Below are positions 27,659-36,277 of a stretch of 64,000 nucleotides of DNA, piece after piece. Position 1 is the stretch's first letter, and the number at the start of each line of letters is the position of its first letter. The notes beneath the pieces were generated by a model, which saw nothing but the letters and a program-made list of their open reading frames with translations, was not told the origin of the DNA and did no database searches. This DNA is from Saccharopolyspora montiporae. GTDB lineage: Bacteria; Actinomycetota; Actinomycetes; Mycobacteriales; Pseudonocardiaceae. The DNA is taken from contig NZ_JADEYC010000021.1 in assembly GCF_015209505.1 (NCBI RefSeq), forward strand, positions 62,001 through 126,000. Direction: 5' to 3'. Position numbers and translations under genes: made by a program.

Positions 27659-27676
27659 ACCAAGCATTTGCTTGTT
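27659..27676. promoter_or_regulatory. TetR-type palindrome between fadE30 and enoyl-CoA hydratase
   Basis: ACCAAGCATTTGCTTGTT contains the perfect inverted repeat CAAGCA-TT-TGCTTG at 27661-27674. Outer half-sites ACCAAG and CTTGTT match the halves of the KstR2 consensus but are spaced by six bases instead of two. It lies 35 bases from the fadE30 start and 80 from the hydratase start. Confidence 0.55.
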
Positions 27677-27755
27677 CAGCTAACCTCGGGCCCGGATCGG
27701 CGAACAGCGCGCAACGCGCCAGCCGCAACCGCACATCCGACCGAGGAGCGCGCAG

Positions 27756-28601
27756 ATGGCCGCAGACGAGCCCGTCCACTACGAACGCCGCGACCAGGTG
27801 GCGGTCGTGACCCTCAACCGCCCCGAGTACCGCAACGCGCAGAACTCGGCGATGACCTACGCCCTCGACGACGCGTTCTACCGCGCCGCCGACGACGACG
27901 AGGTGAAGGTCGTCGTGCTGCGGGCCGCGGGCGACCACTTCTCCGCGGGCCACGACATCGGCTCGCCCGGCCGGGACGCGGACGTCAGCTTCGAGCGGCG
28001 AGCGGGCCTGTGGTGGGACCACACCCGACACACCGGCGGGCAGTCCCGGTTCGCCCGCGAGCAGGAGGTCTACCTCGGCATGTGCCGCCGGTGGCGGGAG
28101 ATGCCCAAACCCGCGATCGCCTCGGTGCACGGCGCGTGCGTGGCCGGCGGGCTCATGCTCGCCTGGATCTGCGACCTCATCGTCGCCAGCGACGACGCGT
28201 TCTTCGCCGACCCGGTGGTGCGCATGGGCATCCCCGGCGTCGAGTACTTCGCGCACCCCTGGGTGATGGGCCCGCGCGCGGCCAAGGAGTTCCTGTTCAC
28301 CGGCGACCGGATGACCGCGCAACGCGCGCACGAGCTGGGCATGGTCAACCGGGTCGTGCCCCGCGACGAGCTCGACGCCACCACCGGTGAGCTCGCCGAC
28401 CGCATCGCCACCATGCCCGGGTTCGGCCTGTCGCTGACCAAGCAGGCGGTCAACCAGGCCGAGGACCAGATGGGCATGCGCGCGGGTATGGACTCGGTGT
28501 TCGGCCTGCACCACTTCGCGCACGCGCACAACGCCGAAGTCGGCCAGGACTCGCTGAGCGGGATGAACGCGCGGTCGATGAAGAAATCCTCCGAGGGGTG
28601 A
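27756..28601 (+). CDS. Enoyl-CoA hydratase/isomerase family protein
   Basis: A 281-residue crotonase with VVVLRAAGDHFSAGHDIGSPG and HGACVAGGLMLAWICDLIVAS. It heads the operon with fadE31, fadE32 and fadE33, and its stop overlaps or abuts the fadE31 start. In M. tuberculosis this slot holds fadD3, so the gene here is a substitution or rearrangement. A hydratase step on the opened C/D-ring chain is likely but unproven. The Asp-His-rich centre (WWDHTRHTGGQ) is unusual for a generic crotonase. Start ATG 27756 lies after GAGGAGC. Confidence 0.78.
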   Translation: MAADEPVHYERRDQVAVVTLNRPEYRNAQNSAMTYALDDAFYRAADDDEVKVVVLRAAGDHFSAGHDIGSPGRDADVSFERRAGLWWDHTRHTGGQSRFAREQEVYLGMCRRWREMPKPAIASVHGACVAGGLMLAWICDLIVASDDAFFADPVVRMGIPGVEYFAHPWVMGPRAAKEFLFTGDRMTAQRAHELGMVNRVVPRDELDATTGELADRIATMPGFGLSLTKQAVNQAEDQMGMRAGMDSVFGLHHFAHAHNAEVGQDSLSGMNARSMKKSSEG

Positions 28602-28606
28602 GCGGC

Positions 28607-29758
28607 GTGGATCTAGCACTGTCCGATGCGGACATCGCATTCCGCGATCACGTCCGGGAATGGCTGCGCACCAACGTCCCCGCGGAGCCGCTCGCATCGC
28701 TGGAGACGGCCGAAGGGTTCGAGCAGCACCGCGCGTGGGAGCAGCGGCTGCACGCGGCCGGGCTCTCCGCGGTGTCCTGGCCCCGCGAGTACGGCGGCGC
28801 CGAAGCCACCCTGCTGCAGTGGGTGCTGTTCGAAGAGGAGTACTACGCGGCCGGGGCGCCGGGCCGGGTGAGCCAGAACGGGCTCTTCCTGCTCGCGCCC
28901 ACCCTGCTACAGAACGGGACCGACGAGCAGCGCGCACGGATCCTGCCGGAAATCGCCGCGGGAACCGAGATCTGGGCGCAAGCCTGGTCCGAACCGGGTG
29001 CCGGGAGCGATCTGGCCGGGCTGCGCAGCAGCGCCCGCCGCACCGACGGCGGCTGGCTGCTGTCCGGGCTCAAGACGTGGAGCTCGCGCGCGGCGTTCGC
29101 CGACCGCGCCTTCGGCCTGTTCCGCACCGATCCCGAGCAGCAGCGGCACCGCGGGCTGAGCTACTTCATGTTCCCGCTGGACGCACCCGGTGTCACGGTG
29201 CGCCCCATCCAACGCCTGGACGGGAAACCCGCCTTCGCCGAGCTGGCCCTGGACGAGGTGTTCGTCCCGGACGCCGACGTGATCGGCACACCCGGCGACG
29301 GCTGGCGCATCGCGATGAGCACCGCCAGCAACGAACGCGGGCTCACCCTGCGCAGTCCGGGCCGGTTCCTGGCCACCGCGCGGGACCTGCTGCGCGAACC
29401 CGGGGCGCTGGACGACACGCCCACCGGCGAACGGGTGGTCGACGCGTGGATCGACGCGCAGGCGTACCGACTGGCCACCTTCGAGACCGTCACCAAGATC
29501 GCCGAGGGCGGCCAGGTCGGCGCCGAGGCCAGCCTGAACAAGCTGTTCTGGTCCGAACTGGACCTCGAACTGCACGAACTCGGCCTGCGGTTGCAGGGAC
29601 CGCTGGCCGAACTCACCGGGCCGGACGCGCCCGCCGCAGGGCGCTGGCAGGACGGACACCTGTTCGCGCTGGCCGGACCGATCTACGCGGGCACCAACGA
29701 GGTGCAGCGCAACGTCGCGGCCGAACGGCTGCTAGGACTTCCCAAGGGGGCGCGGTGA
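28607..29758 (+). CDS. fadE31: Acyl-CoA dehydrogenase FadE31
   Basis: A 383-residue acyl-CoA dehydrogenase with AWSEPGAGSDLAGLRSSA, LKTWSSRAAFADRAFGLF and the terminal YAGTNEVQRNVAAERLLGLPKG. In actinobacterial steroid clusters FadE31 and FadE32 form a heterotetramer that oxidises products of ring opening. I took the GTG at 28607 because GAGGGG is eight bases upstream; the GTG at 28598, overlapping the previous stop, is an alternative. It overlaps fadE32 by four bases. Confidence 0.82.
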   Translation: MDLALSDADIAFRDHVREWLRTNVPAEPLASLETAEGFEQHRAWEQRLHAAGLSAVSWPREYGGAEATLLQWVLFEEEYYAAGAPGRVSQNGLFLLAPTLLQNGTDEQRARILPEIAAGTEIWAQAWSEPGAGSDLAGLRSSARRTDGGWLLSGLKTWSSRAAFADRAFGLFRTDPEQQRHRGLSYFMFPLDAPGVTVRPIQRLDGKPAFAELALDEVFVPDADVIGTPGDGWRIAMSTASNERGLTLRSPGRFLATARDLLREPGALDDTPTGERVVDAWIDAQAYRLATFETVTKIAEGGQVGAEASLNKLFWSELDLELHELGLRLQGPLAELTGPDAPAAGRWQDGHLFALAGPIYAGTNEVQRNVAAERLLGLPKGAR

Positions 29759-30738
29759 AGTTCACCCCGGACACCGAGCAGCAGGACATGACCGGTGCCC
29801 TGCACGACCTGCTGACCAAGGCAGGGCCGGCCGACGTGACCACCGACTGGGCGCACGGCGACGGCGAGCGCTGGCGCGAGCTGTGGCGCGAGCTCGCCGC
29901 GATGGGCGTCAGCGGCCTGCTGGTCGCCGAGTCGGACGGCGGTCTGGGCCTGGGACCGGTGGAACTCGCGGCCTGCCTGGAGCAGTTCGGCCGGGCCGGA
30001 ACCCCCGGTCCGCTGGTCGAATCGCTGGCCTTCGCCCCGGCGCTGCTCCAGCCGGCCGACTCCGCGCTGCCGTCGGATCTGGCGGCCGGTGTCGCCGTGG
30101 CCAGCGCGGCGGTGCACGAGCACGTACCGCTGGCCCTGGACGCCGACCGCAGCGATGTGGTCCTCGTCTGCGACGAGCAGGTCCGGGCGGTCACCCCGCA
30201 CGAGCCGGTGCGATACCAGGCCGCCGACCCGGCGCGCAGGCTGTTCCGGGTCGACGCCGGGCAGGCGCCGGTGGTGCAGCAGCACGACTTCGCCCGGGCC
30301 TTCGACCTCGGCGTGCTCGGCTGCGCCGCGTACCTGCTCGGACTCGGCACGCGCTGCCTGGAGCTGGCCACCGAGCACGTCCGGCAGCGCGAGCAGTTCG
30401 GCAAACCGGTGGGCGAGTTCCAAGCCGTCAAGCACCAGCTCGCCGACGTGCTGCTGGGCCTGCAGCATGCCCGCCCGGTGGTGCGCGGCGCCGCGCTGCG
30501 GCCCGGTGCGCTCGACGTGTCGGCCGCCAAGATCGTCGCCGGGGAAGCCGCGCACCGGGCGGCGCGCACCGCGCTGCAACTGCACGGCGCGATCGGCTAC
30601 ACCTCCGAGCACGAGCTGCACCTGTGGCTGCTCCGGACCGAAGCGCTGCGCAGGTCCTGGGGCACACCGGACTGGCACCGGAGGCGGGTGGCCCGCGAAC
30701 TCACCGACAACCCGGACGCCAACATCGGTGCGGCGTGA
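29755..30738 (+). CDS. fadE32: Acyl-CoA dehydrogenase FadE32
   Basis: A 327-residue, short acyl-CoA dehydrogenase of the heteromeric type. Conserved are REQFGKPVGEFQAVKHQLAD and LQLHGAIGYTSEHELHLWLL. The middle beta-domain is reduced compared with full-length homotetrameric enzymes, as expected for a beta-type partner. The GTG at 29755 is within the fadE31 stop region (GTGA), so the two are translationally coupled. It is followed by repeat copy 3. Confidence 0.8.
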   Translation: MKFTPDTEQQDMTGALHDLLTKAGPADVTTDWAHGDGERWRELWRELAAMGVSGLLVAESDGGLGLGPVELAACLEQFGRAGTPGPLVESLAFAPALLQPADSALPSDLAAGVAVASAAVHEHVPLALDADRSDVVLVCDEQVRAVTPHEPVRYQAADPARRLFRVDAGQAPVVQQHDFARAFDLGVLGCAAYLLGLGTRCLELATEHVRQREQFGKPVGEFQAVKHQLADVLLGLQHARPVVRGAALRPGALDVSAAKIVAGEAAHRAARTALQLHGAIGYTSEHELHLWLLRTEALRRSWGTPDWHRRRVARELTDNPDANIGAA

Positions 30739-30932
30739 CCGCTTGTGCAGGGCTCGCTTTCGAGCGGCGGCAGCCGCTTCCGCCGCACCGATCAACCGGC
30801 ACCGCCGCGGGTCCGCGGACGCCGCCTCGGGAGGACAGCCCCAGCGCGACGTATCGACCGGGGCTCGGCGGACCGAGGCGGCGTGAAGGGACTCCGCTAG
30901 CCGCACCGCCCCGCACGCCTTGTGCAACAGTG
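30739..30932 (+). repeat. Intergenic hairpin repeat, copy 3 of 3
   Basis: Begins right after the fadE32 stop and ends 13 bases before fadE33. The hairpin GAGCGGC (30762-30768)/GCCGCTT (30773-30779) with GGCA loop is followed by 27 bases identical to copy 1. CTTGTGCA occurs near both ends (about 30742 and 30919). It splits an otherwise tightly overlapping fadE operon. Confidence 0.75.
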
Positions 30933-30945
30933 TCCGAGGGGAACC

Positions 30946-32043
30946 ATGGATTTCACCTTTACTGATGAGCAGCGCCAGTTGCAGGAGATCGCGGGCAAGT
31001 TGGCTGCGCGCAGCGGGCATCCGCGAGTGCTGCCGCCCGAGGACACCTCGTCCGCGTTCGACGAGCAGACCTGGCAGCTGCTGTCCGAGCAGCTGGGCGC
31101 GCCGTCGCTGGCGGTACCCGAGCGGTTCGACGGGGCCGGCTACGGGTTGCTGGAGTCGATGATCGTGCTGGAGGCGCTGGGCGCGCAGCTCGTGCCCGGC
31201 CCATTCCTGGGCAGCCCGATCCTCACCGCGCAGGCCGTGCTCGCCACCGGTGATGAGCAGGCCGGCCAGCGGTTGCTGCCCGGCATCGCCTCCGGCGAGC
31301 GGATCGCGGCACTGGCCTGGTCCGAACCCGGGAACGACTGGCCGGAGGGCGGTTTCGACTGCACCGCCACCGAGCGGGACGGCGAATGGTCGCTGACCGG
31401 GCACAAGGTGCACGTGCTCGACGCGGCCCGCGCGGACGTGCTGCTGGTCGCGGCCGAAGCCGCCGGAACCGGCCCCGCGCTGTTCGAACTCACCGCACCG
31501 GCGCGGACCACCGCCTCGGTGCCGATGGACCGCACCCGCGAACTCGGCGAAGTCCGGCTGGACGCCGCCCCCGCGCGGCTGCTCGGCTCCGCCGGCTGCG
31601 GCGCCGCGGTGCTCCGGCGCTGCCGAGCCGTGGCCGCCGCGGCCGTGGCCACCGAGCAGATCGGTGCGGCGCGGCGCTGGCTGCCGGAGATCGTCGCCTA
31701 CACCAAGACCCGCGAGCAGTTCGGCCGCCCGATCGGCTCGTTCCAGGCGCTCAAGCACCGGCTGGCCGACTGCCACGTGGCCACCGAGGCCGCGTACTCG
31801 CTGTGCTGGGCGGCGAACTGGGCGGTGTCCACCGGCGACGAGCAGGCCGAGCAGCTGGCTTCGATGGCCAAATCCGCCTGCTGCGAAGCCTATTCCGCGG
31901 TGGCCGCCGAAGGGGTGCAGATGCACGGCGGTCTCGGGATCACCTGGGAGCACGAGGCGCACCTGCACCTCAAGCGGGCGCACTCCGGGCAGCAGCTGTT
32001 CGGCACGCCCCGACGGCACCGCGAGCTGCTGCACCGGGGCTGA
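30946..32043 (+). CDS. fadE33: Acyl-CoA dehydrogenase FadE33
   Basis: A 365-residue acyl-CoA dehydrogenase that starts MDFTFTDEQRQLQEIAGKLA. Motifs: ALAWSEPGNDWPEGG (variant FAD loop), REQFGRPIGSFQALKHRLADCH and MHGGLGITWEHEAHLHLKRA. It is somewhat longer than the mycobacterial FadE33 but keeps the order fadE31-32-33. ATG at 30946 follows GAGGGG. It probably works in the KstR2-controlled ring-degradation set. The copy-3 repeat before it could alter its expression. Confidence 0.8.
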   Translation: MDFTFTDEQRQLQEIAGKLAARSGHPRVLPPEDTSSAFDEQTWQLLSEQLGAPSLAVPERFDGAGYGLLESMIVLEALGAQLVPGPFLGSPILTAQAVLATGDEQAGQRLLPGIASGERIAALAWSEPGNDWPEGGFDCTATERDGEWSLTGHKVHVLDAARADVLLVAAEAAGTGPALFELTAPARTTASVPMDRTRELGEVRLDAAPARLLGSAGCGAAVLRRCRAVAAAAVATEQIGAARRWLPEIVAYTKTREQFGRPIGSFQALKHRLADCHVATEAAYSLCWAANWAVSTGDEQAEQLASMAKSACCEAYSAVAAEGVQMHGGLGITWEHEAHLHLKRAHSGQQLFGTPRRHRELLHRG

Positions 32044-32295
32044 GCGGTGCGCTCGGGCTCGGCAACGGTGTGCTCGGGACCGCACCGCACCGACCGTCCC
32101 CGCATCATCGCAGCGCAGCACGGTCTTCACCCGGGGATTCCCAGCTCGTGCACACACGACGCCCCGCTCGTTCCCAGGCCGCACCCGTAGGTTTCCTCCA
32201 GACGTTCACCAGGAGGAAAGGGGGCGGCCACGTTCCCGGCACGGCGGTCGCGCACGGCGCGCGACGAGACGACGAGCACGAGCACCCCGGACGGT

Positions 32296-33096
32296 GTGCG
32301 CGAGCACGGGAGCCGGTTGCGCGCGCCGAGCGCACTGCACGCGTTCAACCGCTATGAGTTGAAGTACCTGGTCCCGACCTCCCGGGTCGACGAGGTGCGC
32401 GCCGAACTCGCGGCGCGGATGACGACCGATCACAACGCGGGGTCGACCGGATACGGCGTGTGGAGCCTGTACTACGACACCCGGCGGCTGCGCTTCTACT
32501 ACGAGAAGATCGAAGGGCTGAAGTTCCGCCGGAAGCTGCGGATCCGCCGCTACGGCGAACTCGGCGACTCCCCGGACGAGGCGCCGGTCTCGGTGGAGAT
32601 CAAGCAGCGCGTGAACCGGGTGACCCAGAAGCGCCGGGTCCTGCTGCCGTACCACCTGGCGCGCGACCTCTGCGACCGCCGCGTCCGCGTCGAGCACCCG
32701 GGCGCCGAGCAGTCCTTCGTGGACGAGGTCCTCGACCTGATCACCCGCCTGGACCTGCGCCCGATCGCGATGACCGGGTACCGCAGGGAACCCTACGTGG
32801 GCACCGGCGCGGATCTGGGACTGCGCGTGACCCTGGACCACCGGGTGCGCGGCCGGGACCGCGACTTCGACCTGCGCTCGGAGTCGGAGAGCCGCTACAT
32901 CATCAACCCGGCCTACGCCGTGCTGGAGGTCAAGGCCAATGAGCGCGCCCCGTACTGGGTGACCGACATGGCCGCGCGGCACCGGCTGCAGATCCAGCGG
33001 ATCTCCAAGTACTGCCAGAGCGTGGAAGCGCACGGCTTGGCGCCGCGCTCGGTGTTCCACCTACCCGAAGCGGACCCGGTCGGCGACGCCGGCTGA
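32296..33096 (+). CDS. VTC-domain polyphosphate polymerase-like protein
   Basis: A 266-residue CYTH/VTC tunnel protein. Residues expected in the polyphosphate-synthesis tunnel are present: Glu21 and Lys23 (NRYELKYLV), the basic strand FRRKLRIRRY (about 77-86), Glu101 and Lys103 (SVEIKQR), Glu211 and Lys213 (VLEVKANE) and SKY at 237-239. This suggests ATP-dependent polyphosphate synthesis or NTP/phosphate handling. GTG at 32296 is the first normal start. A strong AGGAGG at 32211 has no normal start codon at the right distance (an in-frame ACG lies at 32230), so the true N-terminus may be about 22 residues longer. The 250 bases before the gene hold no other gene. It is followed by DUF4956 and CotH genes. 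Confidence 0.8.
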   Translation: MREHGSRLRAPSALHAFNRYELKYLVPTSRVDEVRAELAARMTTDHNAGSTGYGVWSLYYDTRRLRFYYEKIEGLKFRRKLRIRRYGELGDSPDEAPVSVEIKQRVNRVTQKRRVLLPYHLARDLCDRRVRVEHPGAEQSFVDEVLDLITRLDLRPIAMTGYRREPYVGTGADLGLRVTLDHRVRGRDRDFDLRSESESRYIINPAYAVLEVKANERAPYWVTDMAARHRLQIQRISKYCQSVEAHGLAPRSVFHLPEADPVGDAG

Positions 33097-33138
33097 CGCC
33101 CCGCTCCCCCGATCAGCGAAAGTGCTCGGTCTTCTCCC

Positions 33139-33825
33139 ATGAACCTCGATTTCGGATTCACCGACCTGTCCGGGACCTTCAGCGTGCTGGACGTGGTCCT
33201 GGCCCTGACCCTGGCGTTCGCCTGCAGCCTCACCGTCGCCTGGACCTACCGGGCCAGCCACCGCAACATCTCCTACAGCCAGAGCTACGTGCACACGCTG
33301 ATCATCCTGGGCATGCTCATCGCGTTGATCATGCTCGTGGTGGGCTCGAACATCGCCCGCGCGTTCGCGCTCGTCGGCGCGCTGTCCGTGGTGCGCTTCC
33401 GCAACGCCATCAAGGAAACCCGCGATGTGGGCTTCATCTTCCTGGTCATGGCCCTGGGCATGGCCTGCGGCACGCGGTTCTACACGCTGGCGGCCATCGC
33501 CACGCTGGTGATCTGCGCGGTCATCCTGCTCATGCACCGGTTCAACTGGTTCGCGCTGAACGTGCAGCGCCAGGTGGTGAAGGTGCAGGTGCCCGCGGAC
33601 GGCGACGACTACACCGGGATGATCGACGACGTGCTCATCCGGTGCACCGACGAGTACGAGCTGATCAGCACCGAGACCGTGCGCGGCGGCTCGCTGCTGG
33701 AAATGGCCTACACGGCCCGGATGAAGAAGGGCGTCGCGCCCTCCGCCCTGGTCGAGCAGCTGCGCGGGATCAACGCCGGGCAGAAGGCCACCGTGCTGAC
33801 CGGCTACGACCAGACGGACATGTGA
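33139..33825 (+). CDS. DUF4956 integral membrane protein
   Basis: A 228-residue protein with about four membrane helices (near residues 15-35, 50-70, 90-108 and 113-133) and a soluble C-terminal domain (about 140-228). The signature LVGALSVVRFRNAIKETRDVGF lies between helices. The family has no known biochemical activity. It sits between a VTC-domain gene and a CotH-kinase gene, a recurrent neighbourhood in actinobacteria. A channel or membrane anchor for polyphosphate export is a hypothesis only. Confidence 0.8.
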   Translation: MNLDFGFTDLSGTFSVLDVVLALTLAFACSLTVAWTYRASHRNISYSQSYVHTLIILGMLIALIMLVVGSNIARAFALVGALSVVRFRNAIKETRDVGFIFLVMALGMACGTRFYTLAAIATLVICAVILLMHRFNWFALNVQRQVVKVQVPADGDDYTGMIDDVLIRCTDEYELISTETVRGGSLLEMAYTARMKKGVAPSALVEQLRGINAGQKATVLTGYDQTDM

Positions 33826-33826
33826 C

Positions 33827-35314
33827 GTGGCATTCCCGCACGGTGAACCGGATGCCGCCCCGCGGCGCAGGACCCGGCTCAAGCACCGCATCCCGGTCCG
33901 GTTGCGCCATTACTGGAAGACCCCCGCGGTCGTGTGCGCGGGACTGGTCGTGCTGCTGCTGGTGTTCGGCCAGGCCCGGGTGCGGCCGTACTTCGACGCG
34001 GAACCGGTGCCGCCGGCGACCGTCACCGAGAACATCGCCGGAGCCGGCGACCGGTTCGACGGCGGGCAGCACGACATCCGGGTGGACTTCGACCGGGCCG
34101 AATACGCCGACATGATGCGCACTTTCCGCGAGGAGGGCGAGAAGGACTTCATCCGCGCGGACATCACCATCGACGGGACGAGCGTGCCGGACGTGGGACT
34201 GCGGCTGAAGGGGAACTCGACGCTGTCCAGCCTGCGCGGGGACGAGCAGGGCAGCGGTCCCGGCGGCGGTGGTGGTCCGGGAGGCGGCGGTTCGGGCGGA
34301 GGCGGCGGTCCAGGCATGGTGCAGCTGTCCGAGGCCGAGCCGGAGAAGCTGCCGTGGCTGATCAGCTTCGAGGAGTTCTCCGCCGGGCGCGCCTACCAGG
34401 GGCACAGCGAGATCGCCCTGCGCCCGGCGGCCGGCGGGTCGGACACCGCGCTCAACGAGGCCCTGGCGCTGGAGATGACGGCCGCGGCGGGCCAGACCAC
34501 GCAGGACCACGGACTCACCTCGTTCGGCGTCAACGGCGGGACGGCCGTGCCGCGGATGGTGCTGGACGCGCCGGACGCGGCCTGGGCGGAGCAGCGCGGC
34601 GGCGGAGTGCTGTACAAGGCCAGGGCGAACGGCTCGCTGGACTACCTCGGGGATGACCCCACGGACTACGAGGAGGCGTTCGAGCAGCTCAACGGCGAGG
34701 GGACCTACGACCTGCAGCCGGTGATGAACCTGCTGCGCTTCATCGCGGAGTCCGACGACGCGGAGTTCGCCGCCGAACTCGACGAGCACGTGGACGTGCA
34801 GTCCTTCGCCCGCTACCTCGCGCTGCAGAACCTGATGTCCAACGGCGACGCCATGGACGGCCCCGGCAACAACTACTACCTGTGGTACGACACCGGGCAG
34901 GAGCGGTTCACGGTGCTGTCCTGGGACCTGAACCTGTCCTTCGGCGCGATGGAGGACATGCTGCCTTCCGGCCGCATGCCCGACGGACCACCTCCCGGCG
35001 GCGGCCCGCCGGACGGTCCGCCCGGTGGGGGCGACGACCGCGGCGGCGGTCCCGGCGGCATGCGTGGCAGCGGAGCGCTGAAGGACCGCTTCCTGGCCGA
35101 CGACGACTTCCGGGCGCTCTACGAGCAGGCCTACGCGGACCTGCACCGCGATCTGGTGGCCGACGGAACCGCGGCCGAGCTGGTGAACGAGGTGCAGGCC
35201 GACGCGCAGCGAGCCGGGGACGGCACCGCAGTCGACGAAGGCGCCCAGCTGCACCAGGAAGTGGCGTCGATCAGCGAGCGGCCCGAGGAGGATTCCGGCT
35301 TCCCCGGGCGGTAG
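33827..35314 (+). CDS. CotH-type extracellular kinase-like protein
   Basis: A 495-residue membrane-anchored protein. One helix at about residues 33-48 (AVVCAGLVVLLLVFG) follows a basic N-terminus, so the rest is likely outside. The CotH kinase core has LKGNSTL, LALQNLMSNGDAMDG with Asp341, GNNYYLWYD and VLSWDLNLSFG with Asp367, resembling a catalytic Asp and a metal-binding Asp. Two Gly/Pro-rich inserts (about 143-163 and 385-416) interrupt the fold. GTG at 33827 starts one base after the DUF4956 stop, so the three genes form an operon. CotH proteins phosphorylate secreted targets in spore formers. Confidence 0.82.
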   Translation: MAFPHGEPDAAPRRRTRLKHRIPVRLRHYWKTPAVVCAGLVVLLLVFGQARVRPYFDAEPVPPATVTENIAGAGDRFDGGQHDIRVDFDRAEYADMMRTFREEGEKDFIRADITIDGTSVPDVGLRLKGNSTLSSLRGDEQGSGPGGGGGPGGGGSGGGGGPGMVQLSEAEPEKLPWLISFEEFSAGRAYQGHSEIALRPAAGGSDTALNEALALEMTAAAGQTTQDHGLTSFGVNGGTAVPRMVLDAPDAAWAEQRGGGVLYKARANGSLDYLGDDPTDYEEAFEQLNGEGTYDLQPVMNLLRFIAESDDAEFAAELDEHVDVQSFARYLALQNLMSNGDAMDGPGNNYYLWYDTGQERFTVLSWDLNLSFGAMEDMLPSGRMPDGPPPGGGPPDGPPGGGDDRGGGPGGMRGSGALKDRFLADDDFRALYEQAYADLHRDLVADGTAAELVNEVQADAQRAGDGTAVDEGAQLHQEVASISERPEEDSGFPGR

Positions 35315-35316
35315 CC

Positions 35317-35349
35317 GGTGCGGGCGGTCGCCGCGCGGCCGCCCGCACC
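35317..35349. terminator. Hairpin terminator between cotH-like and MaoC genes
   Basis: Perfect 11-bp stem GGTGCGGGCGG (35317-35327)/CCGCCCGCACC (35339-35349) between convergent stops, usable in both directions. Confidence 0.75.
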
Positions 35350-35359
35350 CGACCGCGGG

Positions 35360-35797
35360 TCAGCGCAACTGGATCGTGGCGGTGGCCGCGGCGAGCACGT
35401 CAGCCTCGCCGACCGAAGCGGTCAGCTGCACGCCGACCTGCCGCTTCTCCAGCTTGTCCTGCACGGTTCCGGCGACCTGCACCAGCACTCCGGTGTCGTC
35501 GTCCGGCACCACAACCGGTTTCGCGAACCGCACCCCGTACTCCACGACCGCCCCCGGGTCGCCGGCCCAATCGGTGAGCAGCCGCCCGGCCTCGGCCATG
35601 GTGAGCATCCCGTGCGCGATCACGTCCGGCAGCCCGGCCTGCTTGGCCAGCCGCTCGTTCCAGTGGATCACGTTGAAGTCACCGGACGCCCCGCAGTACT
35701 TCACCAGAGTCAGCCGCTGCAGCGGATATTCGTGCGAGCCGATCGAATCGCCGACTTCCACCGCGTCGTAGTCCACTTCGGACGCCACCGCGCTCAC
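35360..35797 (-). CDS. MaoC-type enoyl-CoA hydratase, HadB-like catalytic subunit
   Basis: A 145-residue hot-dog protein. The hydratase-2 motif YCGASGDFNVIHWNERLA places the catalytic Asp40 and His45, and PDVIAHGMLTM follows as in HadB. It starts with GTG at 35797 overlapping the stop of the companion gene. With that companion it likely forms a heterodimeric (3R)-enoyl-CoA/ACP hydratase. Its place downstream of fadA6 suggests an acyl-CoA substrate from sterol degradation rather than FAS-II, though the sequence resembles mycobacterial HadB. Confidence 0.8.
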   Translation of the reverse strand: MSAVASEVDYDAVEVGDSIGSHEYPLQRLTLVKYCGASGDFNVIHWNERLAKQAGLPDVIAHGMLTMAEAGRLLTDWAGDPGAVVEYGVRFAKPVVVPDDDTGVLVQVAGTVQDKLEKRQVGVQLTASVGEADVLAAATATIQLR

Positions 35798-36261
35798 TCC
35801 TCAGCATTCCCGGCCGCGGTCCCCCGCGACACGATCACGTTCACCGCGGTGCACACCAGATCGCCGCCACCGTCGCGCAATTCGGTCTCCATCCGAACCA
35901 GCTCGTTGCGGCCCGCGTCCCGGATCTCCGCGATGCGGCCCCGCGCGGTGAGCACATCCCCGGCGCGGATCGGCCTGCGGTGGTGGAAGCGCTGCTCGCC
36001 GTGCACCACCATCCGGAAATCCAACCCGAAATCCGGTTCGGCGATCGGATTGGCACCCGACGTGGCCTGCGTGGCCACGATCGCGAACGTCGGCGGCGCG
36101 ACCACATCGGAATGGCCGAGATCGCGGGCCGCATCCGGACTCCGGTAAGCGGGGTTCGGATCGCCGAGGGCGTCGGCGAACTCCCGGATCTTGCTCCGGG
36201 TGACCTCGTAGGGTTCGGGCGCGTCGAACGTGCGTCCGACATAAGCGCGGTTGACGGGCAT
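35794..36261 (-). CDS. MaoC-type hydratase, HadA-like non-catalytic subunit
   Basis: A 155-residue hot-dog protein starting MPVNRAYVGRTFDAPEPYEV, like HadA. The region corresponding to the hydratase motif reads ALGDPNPAYRSPDAA and lacks the catalytic His, so it is probably the substrate-binding half of a heterodimer with the next gene. ATG at 36261 follows GGAGAGGAG. It is 16 bases downstream of fadA6 and overlaps the HadB-like gene by four bases. Confidence 0.78.
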   Translation of the reverse strand: MPVNRAYVGRTFDAPEPYEVTRSKIREFADALGDPNPAYRSPDAARDLGHSDVVAPPTFAIVATQATSGANPIAEPDFGLDFRMVVHGEQRFHHRRPIRAGDVLTARGRIAEIRDAGRNELVRMETELRDGGGDLVCTAVNVIVSRGTAAGNAEE

Positions 36262-36277
36262 GGGGCTCCTCTCCGGA

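Noticed and set aside
34254-34315. Gly-codon tract as a possible CRISPR or tandem repeat
   Set aside because: It is a GGC/GGT codon run encoding the glycine-rich insert of the CotH-like protein, with no spacer structure. No CRISPR array was seen in the window.
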